Source: Gossypium raimondii (taxonomy: Eukaryota; Streptophyta; Magnoliopsida; Malvales; Malvaceae). From it: a DNA stretch of 64,000 nt. Below the pieces are notes generated by a model. That model did not search any database, was not told the origin of the DNA, and saw nothing but the letters and a program-made list of their open reading frames with translations. Shown here piece by piece: positions 12,165 through 22,317 of this stretch. Numbering within the stretch: the first letter of the stretch is position 1; each line of letters opens with the position of its first letter. The stretch is from positions 5,394,001 through 5,458,000 of the forward strand of contig NC_068565.1 in the NCBI RefSeq assembly GCF_025698545.1, given 5' to 3'. A program made the position numbers and the translations under genes.

Positions 12165-12994
12165 GGGTAAAGTACAAAAATGGTATCTGAACTATTGACT
12201 TCATCCTATTTCAGTCATTGAACTATTAATTTTTTTTCGAAATCAAATATTTTACTGACTCTCCCCATTAGCTGCTATTAGATGAGTGATGGGAAATTGA
12301 TATATGGGTTTCTTTATTGGTCTAATAACAAATTTAGCTCTCTAATATTTAGATATTCTATCAATTTGATCTTAAATATAAAATATTTAACAAGTTTAAC
12401 CTTTAATATTTATACGCATTTGTCATCCATTACACCAATAACCAAATCTAATTGCAATAATCAATCTTTTCTTCTCCTTTTTAACTGTCAAAATAATCCA
12501 ATCAATAAACTCAAATCTTGCTACCAAACGCGACTCATTCACGGTTGATAGATTTTCATTGTTTTTATACCCATTATCAAAGGGTGAGCTAAAAGGGCTA
12601 AAAATAATCTCTTTTTTAAGATTGTTTTGTGAAATTTTTAGAGTTAAAACTAAATTGCATAAATTTTGTAATTTTTGAGGGCTAAATTTATTGAATTTTT
12701 TTAGAATTTGAACTAAAATGGACAAATTTTGTAAACATTGAGGGCTTAATTTGTTGAATATTTTATATATAGGATCAGAGCAATAGAATGTCTAAACATT
12801 GAATGGTTAAATTTGTTATTAGAATAAAAAAAAACCCCAGATCAACTTTCCGTCGCTCATCTAACGACAACTAACGGGAGAGTGATCAAAATATTTGATT
12901 TCGAAAAGTTAAGTGACTAAATTAAAAATTTTAATAATTCAATGACCAAAATAGAACGAAAACAATAATTTAGAGACCATTTATATAGTTTACC
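12165..12994. mobile_element. MULE-type MITE with long terminal inverted repeats
   Basis: The left arm beginning GGGTAAAGTACAAAAATGGT is matched by the reverse complement of the right arm (GGTAAACTATATAAATGGTC). Pairing continues for well over 120 bp, including the shared CGAAATCAAATATTTTGAT-like phrase, and recurs deeper inside near 12315 and 12815. Flanking 9-mers TATTGTTTT (12156-12164) and TATTATTTT (12995-13003) match at 8 of 9 positions, as expected for the 9-bp duplication made by Mutator-like transposases. No transposase remains. It separates the two small-protein paralogues. Confidence 0.8.
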
Positions 12995-13411
12995 TATTAT
13001 TTTTTATCCTTCGATGCTAAGTTATGGTATAAGTAATTAAAAGTAAGCCCTTGAAAGCAATCTTGAAATTGTATAAGATTATGTAAATGTATGAATAATT
13101 CTGCAATTGTGATTGGACCATAAAGAAACTTATACATAAACTTTTGTCTATGTTTCTAGATGGTCCATGCAATAATTTTTATTAAGCAAGTTCTACAATT
13201 TTCAGTAAGCAATGATGTAAATGCATTTGATAATAGCTTCAACTAAATAGGAAAATCAGATTATTATTTTTTAAAAAATCTACTCCTATTTTGAGATTCC
13301 ATTTGAAGAGTTGAAATAAAAATACTATGGAGACACTAAATATATATATATTTAAGCTCTTATCCATTCTGCCAATTGGTAACAAACCTGAAACAATTTT
13401 GATGGTAAGTG
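12995..13411. other. 5' region of the second small-protein gene
   Basis: AT-rich sequence with no gene. It contains the TATA motif at 13341-13350 listed separately. Confidence 0.45.
13341..13350 (+). promoter_or_regulatory. Probable TATA box of the second small-protein gene
   Basis: TATATATATA about 62 bp upstream of the ATG at 13412, nearly the same arrangement as in the paralogous gene. Confidence 0.5.
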
Positions 13412-13711
13412 ATGATCATGGGATACACTGAAAATACAAACGTCAAAGACAGTGTCACCGTGCCCCCTAAGGAACTCGAAGCTGTTCCGGAAGTTCCGGC
13501 CCTTGACCCCACCGTTGACCACGGCTCGATGTCTGAAAAGAATGATAATAAGAACAGGAAGAGAAGTTGTTTCCTGTTATGTTTCTCAAATGTTGAGCTT
13601 GGAAATGAAGATGGCAAAAGGAAAGCCTTTTCTTTCCTTGAGAATAGTAACAGGCGCTGCATGGCCATATGTTTTTCCAATTTCGAAGTTGGACCGAAGA
13701 TGAAAGGATGA
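13412..13711 (+). CDS. Small cysteine-motif protein, 99 residues, paralogue of the 11643 gene
   Basis: Single-exon frame starting MIMGYTEN; the ATG at 13418 is an equally possible start. The acidic, proline-containing N-terminal half is diverged from the first copy. The C-terminal half matches it closely: a basic NRKR stretch, CFLLCFSNVELGN (residues 53-65), a charged spacer, then CMAICFSNFEVG (83-94). Both repeats here keep a C-x3-C arrangement. In the first copy the second repeat has Gly in place of the leading Cys. Codon choice and open frame are preserved although the rest of the protein has drifted, which argues for selection on the CxxxC(C/F)SN segments. Family unknown to me; function not assigned. 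Confidence 0.7.
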   Translation: MIMGYTENTNVKDSVTVPPKELEAVPEVPALDPTVDHGSMSEKNDNKNRKRSCFLLCFSNVELGNEDGKRKAFSFLENSNRRCMAICFSNFEVGPKMKG

Positions 13712-13826
13712 TTCCAGGCTTATCGTGTATCCTGTTCGTAGTTCGTGTATTCATATCGTGTTTGTGTTATTATGTTGTAAGAAAATTGAATTTCCGAGTT
13801 TGGATAGTTCGTGTGGATGTTTTAAA

Positions 13827-16652
13827 TTATGCACACGACTGAAACATACCCCAGCTAACAAGCTTGCCATTAAAATTGTCTGCAACATCAATGTAAACCT
13901 TGGACTGTTTATATGCCTTTGCAAGCTCTTGTTTCCTAAAGTTCAGATCATCCTCTAACCTGGATATCCTCATAGCTAGATCCTTCAGCTTCTGACGTTC
14001 GATTTGACCGATGTAAGCGCAAGCGATTTTCTTCAAATGTTCCATGGCGAAATCCACCTTGAAACTGATACGTAAAGCGTCCTTGATTGCGTCCCTCCAC
14101 TTCAATATCCTATCCTCGGTGATTTCCTCGAGTCGAAGATCGTTCATCTCTTTGACACTAGCGCAGAACATTATGTATACCATCTCGGTGATGCTCGGGT
14201 TCATCTTACTTGTTGCAGAAATATCGCCACAAGCATCAATGATTGTCTCGAGGGTAGGGATCAGAGAGTGTGGGAAACTATATTTCCCGTGCTTTATGCG
14301 ATCTCCATCTAAGCCATCGAAGTCTGAAAACTTCCCCTTGCTCTCTTCCTCGGCTTCGATTTTCGTAAGTAGGTCGCTAATGGGAATTTCATCGTTACAG
14401 CATGTTGCTACTTCAGGTTTTGTCGGGTTGAGATCCACATTAACCAGGATCATCTGTAGCAGGTTTTGAAACTCATTCATGTCCACATCCATGAACTGAA
14501 AACATTACCAAACATTGAATTGTAAACCAAACACAGAGGAAATTGTACATGAGTTTTGGATTGAATAAATACTTACGTCTTTAAGAGGAAATGCTTCAAT
14601 GGCGGGGTTCGTTCTGGGATTGATTGCGGCAAGCTCCAATGACAAGAACTGCAACTGCAACATAAGTAGGTATATATAAATGTAAAATATATACAGTTAT
14701 GTTAATATAAATGTTAAGGGAGTCCAGTTTCTTTCCAGAGAAATCTTCAAAATATTGTCTATTTAGAGCTGATCGGCCCTTAATGGGCCGGTATTGTACT
14801 CGAGTTGAGTCGGAGCATGTGGAATGAGAATGCCTTGTTGGATTGGTCGTGAGTAATTGACGGGCCACGTAATGAGAGGATGTACGCACCTCGTGCTAGA
14901 TAGAGTTTGAACCCCTAATTTGTACCATCTTTTCCCTCAAATGATCTATATCCTATATAGGTCAAGAATTGAAACCTTACCGGGCACAACACACTCACAT
15001 CCCTTCAGTAGGTGGCCCGAGCATTAGGCACGACCTGATCAAATGTGGACCTCCTATTTTGAATACCCCGCCTCAAGCTCAGGCTCTCAACAGAGTCGGA
15101 AGACAAAATCCCTGTTCGACCAGGAGACAATACTGACCTATTTGAAGGCTCCAACTCAGGACAAATAATACTTTAAAGACTTCTCCTGTCCGAACTCCCC
15201 TCAACAAATAAACATAAACAGAAGGATCCACACCTCGCTCTCACGTTGCAGTGATTGAATGTAACTAAAAATCTCATCAAGCAAAAGCGCCCCCTGAACC
15301 TGAATCCAAAAGTGGCTTATATTGTGCCATAAGTAATGAAAATATTCGTATCCATTAGCATACCTTATTGCAAGCAGGGATCAGATCCTTAAGAATTTTG
15401 GTACTTTCACTTATTTGTTCTCTCATAGCCTGCCAATAACAAAGTTCAGATCAGTGGAAACATATTCAAAGCCTGCAACTATGTCACAAAATTGCAAAAA
15501 CTCCATGAATTATATATCAAATTGTTGAAGTTGGCCTCCATGCAGCACATGCAGCATCAAGAAGCAGAATAAGCTGCCCGAACCATGCAGGCTGCAGTTG
15601 AAGCCAATGCTGCTGATTTTGTTACTTCAAGTTAATGTTTTGCTGGTTAGTTAGATTTGAACTAAGTTGGTGATATACTTGATGTAATTAGGTGATGTTT
15701 GAGCTGATAAATCAGCTTTACAAAGTGTACAAGTTATGTTTTTAACAAGTTTCAATGTTATTAGTGGAGTTAGGTGATGATTAGGTGACCATGTTTTCAT
15801 TTTGACTAGCTGAAAAGCTTGTATATGTATTGGCATTATGCCATCTTTCAATGTTAATGAAAATTATCAGAATTCTTCATCAAATTCTCTCTTAGTTCTT
15901 TGCTTTCTTTTGTTCTTCAAGCCTGATTCTGTTTGTTTGTTCAGCAAGTATCGAGCCTTCAAGCTCAAGAAACTGCTAAATTCATTCATCTTCCATTCTT
16001 AGTTCCAACACAAATTACCCTGTGACCATCAGTGGCTTGAGCTCTTCTTGCTCCTAAATTGCTGTAATCTTGTTTAGCCTTTTGCTCCATTGGCTTGCCT
16101 GAACCTGAACTAGGTTCTGCTTCAGCTTTAGAATCACCATAGGAGAGCAGCAATTCCAGTTTTGATTTTAACAGTCTATTCTCAGCAATCAGCCCTTCAT
16201 TTTCCTCTTTCAAATGCTTGTTCTCCGCTGACAGTTCATCTGCTGTTATCTGCACTAAGACATGTTAGCGTCAAAGAAGACACATCTCCAGCTGACCATG
16301 GCAATCCTTAAAGTTATTTTAGAGTAACATAAAATTTGACAAACTTTGTTATGTTTTATATGTTTACCTTGCGCTTTTGCCTATACCTGTAATCACTTAG
16401 TTTTTTGTTTTCTCTTTTCTGAGCTAAACTAAGTTTAGGCCTTCCACCTTCAGATTTCGTTTGGTACGAACCTTCGGATGTTCCTAATTGATTCAACTGG
16501 TCTTGATCTGTTAAAGACTGAGCGAGTCCACCATTTATAGCAGAGATCTCAGCTTTGTCCTCCACGAAACCAACCAGCTCCATCCATTGACCATCAACTG
16601 GTTTCTTTGAAGTGAAAAATGAACTGGACCCATCTGATGAATAACCCTCCAT
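13827..16652 (-). CDS. Cluster gene A: bZIP-like + degenerate bHLH + PEARLI-4-like fusion protein
   Basis: Six exons (minus strand): 16368-16652, 16019-16249, 15364-15429, 15234-15293, 14577-14648, 13827-14495. All joins are GT..AG and in frame, giving 460 residues. Exon 1 ends in a basic stretch (ENKKLSDYRYRQKRK). Exon 2 opens with a leucine-rich coiled coil (ENKHLKEENEGLIAENRLLK), then runs into QDYSNLGARRAQATDGHR, the start of a CIB/BEE-type bHLH basic region. Exons 3-5 encode the HLH: MREQISESTKILKDLIPACN, LLLDEIFSYIQSLQR, FLSLELAAINPR. Their boundaries fall where subfamily-XII bHLH genes are split. The last exon is a PEARLI-4-like domain (LIPTLETIIDACGDISAT...) ending in a coiled coil. 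The bHLH basic region is shortened and lacks the E-box-reading Glu, so HLH pairing without DNA binding is likely. The protein is probably nuclear. Expression is not established. Confidence 0.68.
15530..15900 (+). other. Foreign insert inside an intron of gene A, possible retro-copied gene end
   Basis: Relative to the homologous intron of pseudogene psiE (around 25920-26015), gene A's second intron carries several hundred extra bases. On the plus strand these read LASMQHMQHQEAE, a stop, then AARTMQAAVEANAADFVTSS and a stop, followed by 3'-UTR-like sequence. This looks like the C-terminus of an unrelated protein with its trailer, perhaps captured by a transposon. I do not recognise the source. 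No poly(A) tail or target duplication is clear. Confidence 0.35.
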
Positions 16653-17901
16653 GCTCACCAGATAAAACTCTTTAATTTTGATTTTGTAGCCAGCAAAACA
16701 CAGAGACCAATGATGTTTAAGCTAAGACCATCTCATTCATATATGAAACAATGTTCGGAAACAACAAGGCTTGTATTTCCTTGGTTTTCTTGCTTCTTTC
16801 CTTCAAGATTGTCGCCACAATAACTTGTCACCTATTTCAATCATTCTTATAAGAATCTACTTAGAAATTGATTTGAACACTATTATTGTTGGACGGAGAA
16901 TGCTAAATGTCTGTGTTATATTGAGTAAAAATATTTAATTTGAATATAACGATAGATAATTCAGGATTTAACAAATGTGTAATGCTACAACTTCAATGGT
17001 TTTTGTTTGAGCAGGTTTGTAAGCTTATAGAACCTTTTCTTTTGCTATACAATTCTGAGACATGCTTATGAATTTCAAGACAACCATTTGAGGTAACAAT
17101 CAGTATATGAATCCAAATAAAATATCATAAAAAAATCCCTGTCTACGGTACCCGAATTAAGAAAAAAGTAGGATACATCCGGTATGAGTATCTACGTAGA
17201 CCAGATGTGTCACATAAGGATAATTTGAAGAAAATAAAGATTCCAAGTGAGTAAGTTTCTATCAGCTGCAAAATGTGACAGTAGTACAGAGACTATGTAG
17301 ATTGTTGTGATATCGACACAAACTACATGGTAGATCTCTCAATCCTTTTTAGGACTTTTTCCCATCATCCTTGCATCCGGTTCCCAGTCTTAATTCTCAA
17401 GCCAGTCCAATTGTTTTCAGCTTTCTTCACTGCTTGTGCATTCGATTTTGCTCAATGTGCCTCAAACCAAATTAACAAACCATAAGGGAACAACGCCCCA
17501 ATATTTGAGCCACCACCAACGATGTTTAGGTGGGTAGTTTGAGCGTCAATCGCTGATAAAGAAAGCCTTTTGGTGAAGCTCATTGGAGTGTTGGAGTTGC
17601 ATATCATCAAACAGATATAAATAAAAGTGGCAATTTCGATGCTGATACAGCATAAGATTGGGGGAAAATCCAAGCGATCTTATTTGGGTGAGCCCTAAAA
17701 TTTAAGGTATAAAGTGGATAACAATGGCGAGTATTACTCGAACAAATAAGAATACCATACAGAAAGATTATGTCAATCTTTTGAAGGAGCAAGATATCAA
17801 CTAAAATGGTATACCAGTTTCATATGATCGGATTTTTCCGCAGTATAAGTGTCGAGAATGGTATCTCATTTTCAGCAATGCATAATTCTATTGGAAGAAG
17901 A
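16653..17901. other. Intergenic DNA between cluster genes A and B
   Basis: Contains the 5' leader of gene A and the 3' region of gene B. The part from about 17700 to 17901 is duplicated beside gene D (26990-27420), for instance TACAGAAAGATTATGTCAAT against TACAGAAAGATTGTGTGAAT. No separate gene is supported. Confidence 0.55.
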
Positions 17902-20225
17902 CTAAGGAAATAAACCTGTGCTGACAGGTACTCCAATGAAGTTCTCAGCAGCATTGACACACATCTTGGACTCCTCATATATCTCAGTGCGTTTCTTCTT
18001 CCAGTCATTCACCTCAGCTTCTAATGTTGAGATCTTTGAATCAATGTAATGAAGCAATTTGCACCCTCGTTGACCAATGTAAGCAAAGACAACTTTCTTC
18101 AAATGCTCCATGGCAAATGCCACATTGAAACCAAGGCGTAAAGCATCCTTGATCACATCTCTCCACTTCAGAATTATGTCCTCAGTAACTTCCTCAAGCC
18201 GTAGATGTTCCATATCTCTGATCACAGCACAAAATAAAACATAGACTGTGGTAGAAACACTGGGACTTACTAGACTTGTTGCAGAAATATCACCGTAGAC
18301 ACTGTTTATTCTCTCAACAGTTGGAATCAGAGACAATGGGAAACTGAATCTCCCAAATCTTCTCTGCTCCCCGTCTAAGCCTGTGAAGTCTGAGAGGTCT
18401 ACATTGCTCGCAACTTCTGTATGAAATTCTGTAAGGAACATAGGCAACTTGATCTTAGCCACTTCAGCAGAACATGAACCACTCTGAGCACTCTCTGGAT
18501 GTTCAGTAGCAGGCTCATTGACAGCAGCTCTTGCATTTGGAGTCCTCTCTTTATTATTTGTAAGATTCTGACTGACAGCCACACCTCCATCATTTGAACT
18601 AATCTTCTGCTGATCTTGGATTCGTTGACGCTTTTGGATACTACTGGACTGAAACAATACGTTGGGAGGTAAAAAAAATCATGATAGCAGAAAAAGAAGA
18701 TTACACAAAAGTCGATTTGGTTTGAGACAATGAAGATGATTTTATTGAACATTCTATTTTCTTCCAAGTAATTGAGCAGTGTAAAAATTTAGACATGCAA
18801 GATTACTCATGCTCGAACCAAATAAATGAATAGCAAATGCTAATACAGTCAGAAAGATTTTAAAGAACTGTCGTAAATGGTCTAACAGGGAAAAAAAGAG
18901 CGAGAGATAAAAGAGTTTGTTGGGAGAGAAAAGGCTGGGGGAGGGGGGGGGGGTGATTCTTTTTGTCAAAAGATTGAGTGCAGGTATACTGCCAAGCCAA
19001 TGTTCAAGCCCATAAAAACCACTACTACTGCAACATGTTAAATCTATGGAATATCATTTTTACTGTTTACATAAATTCTTATTTGATTGAGACGATAGAA
19101 CATACAATGACATAAGCATTCCAAATTTGACCGATCAAAGTACAAAAGGATATTGAAAGAGTAAGACACAATTATAAAGGAATCTTGGTATGCATGCCAT
19201 TAATTCTGTCAAAGATAAGACCATATGCAAAATAATACCTAAGTTTTTTACATCGTTCTAAGATAATAAAACTGAGAAGAGATGATTGTGACTCTGTACG
19301 CTAAAACTCATCAGAAGCAAATGGTTGCTACCGGCACAGAAACACTTTGATCATCATGCCACTGGCTGGTTGATTGAGAAAAACAACATTCTACCTTATC
19401 TAGATCTTGGGCTGGAAGTTGCTGTTTGGCACGCAGCTGTGAAAGCTCCTCTTGGTACCATCTTATCTCATCCTTCAACTTCTGCAGTTCCATCTGCAAA
19501 ATAAAAAGCAACATCAAAGAATAATGTATTTGACAGCCAAGCTTCTTTTAATCTTGTGCAAAGTTAAAATTTTAACCTCGAGATCACTAGTCATTAACAT
19601 CTTTGTTTCAAACGCAACACCTCCATATTCTCAACAATATACCATAAAGATGAGCTATAGATAAGCGTTTTCAATACTACTTACATAAGACACTAAGAAG
19701 AAAGGTGAGACATGCACAGGCATATAGATATTAATCACTATGACTAGACAGTTTTCTTCTCATTTATCTCCATAGTATGTGCCTTTTGCAAATGATTTTT
19801 TTTTCTATTCAAGCAGCATGAACAAAAGAGATGAACTTTATACAATTGAATTTCGAATAGATACCTCAATTGTCAGTTCAAAAATTTTAAGTTTTGCGAA
19901 TTGTCTTTTAAACTTGAAGGATGTAATCCTAACTTTCTGCTATAAACAATGGGAAGAATGATAAAAGGAAGACATGTATATTCTTTACCTTCTTCCTCAT
20001 TCTGTACTGCTGATCCTTAGGCATTGTGGCCTTTCGCTTGTCTATTTCTGAAACAATGGATCCACGTTTGAAACCTATTCGTTTGTTATAAGCTAAACAT
20101 TTAGATGCTCCTGATTCAGCCAACTGGGGTTCAACACTTGTAATCAACTCAGTCTTCAAATACTTCGACTGATCAGCTTCATTATTCTTAAATGGACTGG
20201 AAACCTCAGACGGAGAAAGGTCCAT
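17902..20225 (-). CDS. Cluster gene B: bZIP-like basic/coiled-coil + PEARLI-4-like protein
   Basis: Three exons read from the minus strand: 19989-20225, 19332-19493, 17902-18648. The joined frame gives about 381 residues. Exon 1 (MDLSPSEVSS...) ends with KDQQYRMRKK, the shortened basic motif shared by the cluster. Exon 2 (MELQKLKDEIRWYQEELSQL) is a coiled coil, and its donor sits in the same GTAGCAAC context as in gene D. The last exon has a variable linker, then the conserved block FSFPLSLIPTVERI...YGDISAT...VLFCAVIRDMEHLRL, and ends in a C-terminal coiled coil and STGLFP. The pattern GDI, FCxxI, LxxVTED, IKDAL resembles the plant PEARLI-4 (phospholipase-like) domain, whose molecular function is unknown. 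A 45-bp exon present in C and D was not found here. Gene D is its closest relative. Confidence 0.7.
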
Positions 20226-21190
20226 GTTTCCGTGAAACAGTATCTGCCTGATTAAATTGCAAATAATTCTGAGGAAAATGAAAAGAGTGACCAAATTAAA
20301 AGATCAAAATAATCAGAAGAAAATATTCTTTCTTTAGCCGGTAAACAATCATTAACTCCGAATTTTAACCTACCAGTCATAGACAGATCTATAAGACCAA
20401 AAGTCAACTCTGCCAATCAAACAAAGAGATGAATTAATGAGAAAATCCGCTTCAGTATTGACAGGATCCGCCCTTCTTTCTTTTCCTTGAAACCTGAAAA
20501 TTTCAGCATAACATAGTTATAATTACTTATAAAACTCAGCTAGGTTGTGAGCGAAACTGAACGGAGTCGATGATGGAACTTCGATTTGGTTGCAAAGTGA
20601 TGAGAGGTAAGCGTAAAATAGAAGAATTTCCAGATTTCTATGACCTAGGATTAAAGTGATGAGAAAATGGAATTATTGCAAAGCTGCTCCCACCTACTTA
20701 TAACATTTTGGCTTTTTTTTTGGGCAAACTACACCCAAGATCACTGTACTATTAATGAGTTTTTTTTTTGGTCACTTAATCTCAAAAATTTTCAAAGTAA
20801 TCAATGTACTATTCGAAAGTTTTTATTAAAATTCATGTGATATCGAATCGGTTTGAAAACAATGAAATAGTATCCAGCATGAGACTATTTGTACTTATGT
20901 TTTGTACGAGGTGGACTAAATGAGTTAGAAATTGAAAGATAATTCTTGTCAAAAGATAATACCAAATTAATTAATCAGGGGAGGAGATCAATCTCTCATG
21001 CCTACAACATAATACTTTTGTCATTGGTCGCAAGATTGTTGGGGTTATTATTATTACCACATAATAATACTAATAAATTATCACTTTAATGTAAAATTAG
21101 TAATATAATTAATAATGAATGGTATTTTCAAAACATTTTTTTAAAGTAGTGCTTTTATATGGTATAGATGAATTTTAAAAATACAAGAGA
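20226..21190. other. 5' flank of gene B and intergenic DNA
   Basis: Presumed promoter and leader of gene B up to about 20680. From 20712 a MITE-like end (GGGCAAACTACACCCAAGAT) begins, of the kind seen at the long-TIR elements in this window, but its partner arm was not located. No gene. Confidence 0.4.
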
Positions 21191-21194
21191 ATCC

Positions 21195-21650
21195 AAAAAT
21201 GTATAATGACTTATTTGGCCCTCTAATTTCATAAAATGTCATTTTAGTCTTTTATTTAATTTTTACTTTTTAACCCTTAAACTTGTGTTTCTTATCAAAT
21301 TACCCCAAATGGATGGGAAAGTTCTTTTTTTTAACTTTGCTAAGGTGAGGTACATTTGATTGTCATATAGATGACACATCAACATTTAGTTAAATTTTAA
21401 AATTCTAAAATTAAAAAAGTTATAAAAGTTATAATTTTTATAATATTTTAAAATTAATTAACTATTGATATATCATCCACGTGATGCCAAGTTAACAAAG
21501 TTAACAAAGGTTAACTTTTCTATCTATTTTGGGATTTGGCCAAAAAAAAAAAATTTAAAGACTAAAGAAAGTTAAAAATAAAATGAAAGGCTAAAATGAT
21601 TTTTTTATGTTGGAAGGCAAAAACGTAATTATGCCCAAAGTACATCTGGG
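21195..21650. mobile_element. Long-TIR MITE
   Basis: The left arm (ATAATGACTTATTTGGCCCT, then GTCATTTTAGTCTTTTATTT) pairs with the reverse complement of the right arm (CATAATTACGTTTTTGCCTT, then ATCATTTTAGCCTTTCATTT). Both arms run on to a shared GAWAGTTAAC-like inner end, so pairing covers about 130 bp a side. Non-autonomous DNA transposon, probably MULE-like; the duplication is not clear. Confidence 0.65.
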
Positions 21651-22317
21651 CAGGGTTGGCCTGATTCAAAAAGAAAAAGTTCAAGCTAGACCCATTTTCG
21701 AGCCAGCCCAACTCACCAAAAAGTTCATTTTATCATTTAAAAATAAATAAAGTATTAAAAATCTAATTATATTTTTATTTTTTTATAATTAAATCTGAAT
21801 ATAATTTTTATTATTTAAATTTAAATATAAAATTAACTGTAATTATTATCTTTAGAATTTTATGATTTAAAAGTATGATTATAATTTTAAAATAAAGTAT
21901 GAGTTTTAATATTTTATTTATAATTTTCTAATATTTATAAATCTTTTAATTTTATTAAAATTATTGGTAAAAAATTCTAACAGTATCATAAAGATATTTT
22001 AATTATAGTTTATGTGCCAAATTAGTTATTGAATTAACGTATTATGTCATCATTTAGGGAAACGGAAATTAAAAGACTAATAACCAAAATGTAACAACTT
22101 GATAACATTAATGACTATTACATAACATTCAAAAATTAGATAATCAAAATATAATTTTAAACAAAATTTAGGTACTATTATTGTATTTTAACCTAAGACA
22201 AATATGAATTAAAATGATTGAAATAAATATCATTTGACATGAGATACTTTGTTTCGTAAAATCCTTTCTCAGTGCATAATAATTAATTAAAAATTATGAT
22301 TATACAACCGAGTTGGA
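21651..22317. other. Intergenic DNA before gene C, decayed repeats
   Basis: At 21655-21720 a short GGGCAGGTTGGCCTG...GAGCCAGCCCAACTC stretch resembles the GGGCC-rich dispersed repeat at 45.9 and 63.2 kb. The remainder is AT-rich. No gene. Confidence 0.4.

Noticed and set aside
13409-13411. GTG as start of the second small protein
   Set aside because: Plant nuclear genes start at ATG almost always; ATGs at 13412 and 13418 are available.
15986-16652. A separate two-exon gene ending at the stop at 15986
   Set aside because: Possible, but the GTAATT donor at 16017-16018 joins in frame to HLH exons whose boundaries fit bHLH genes, so one fused gene is preferred. Kept as the refuting test of the fusion.
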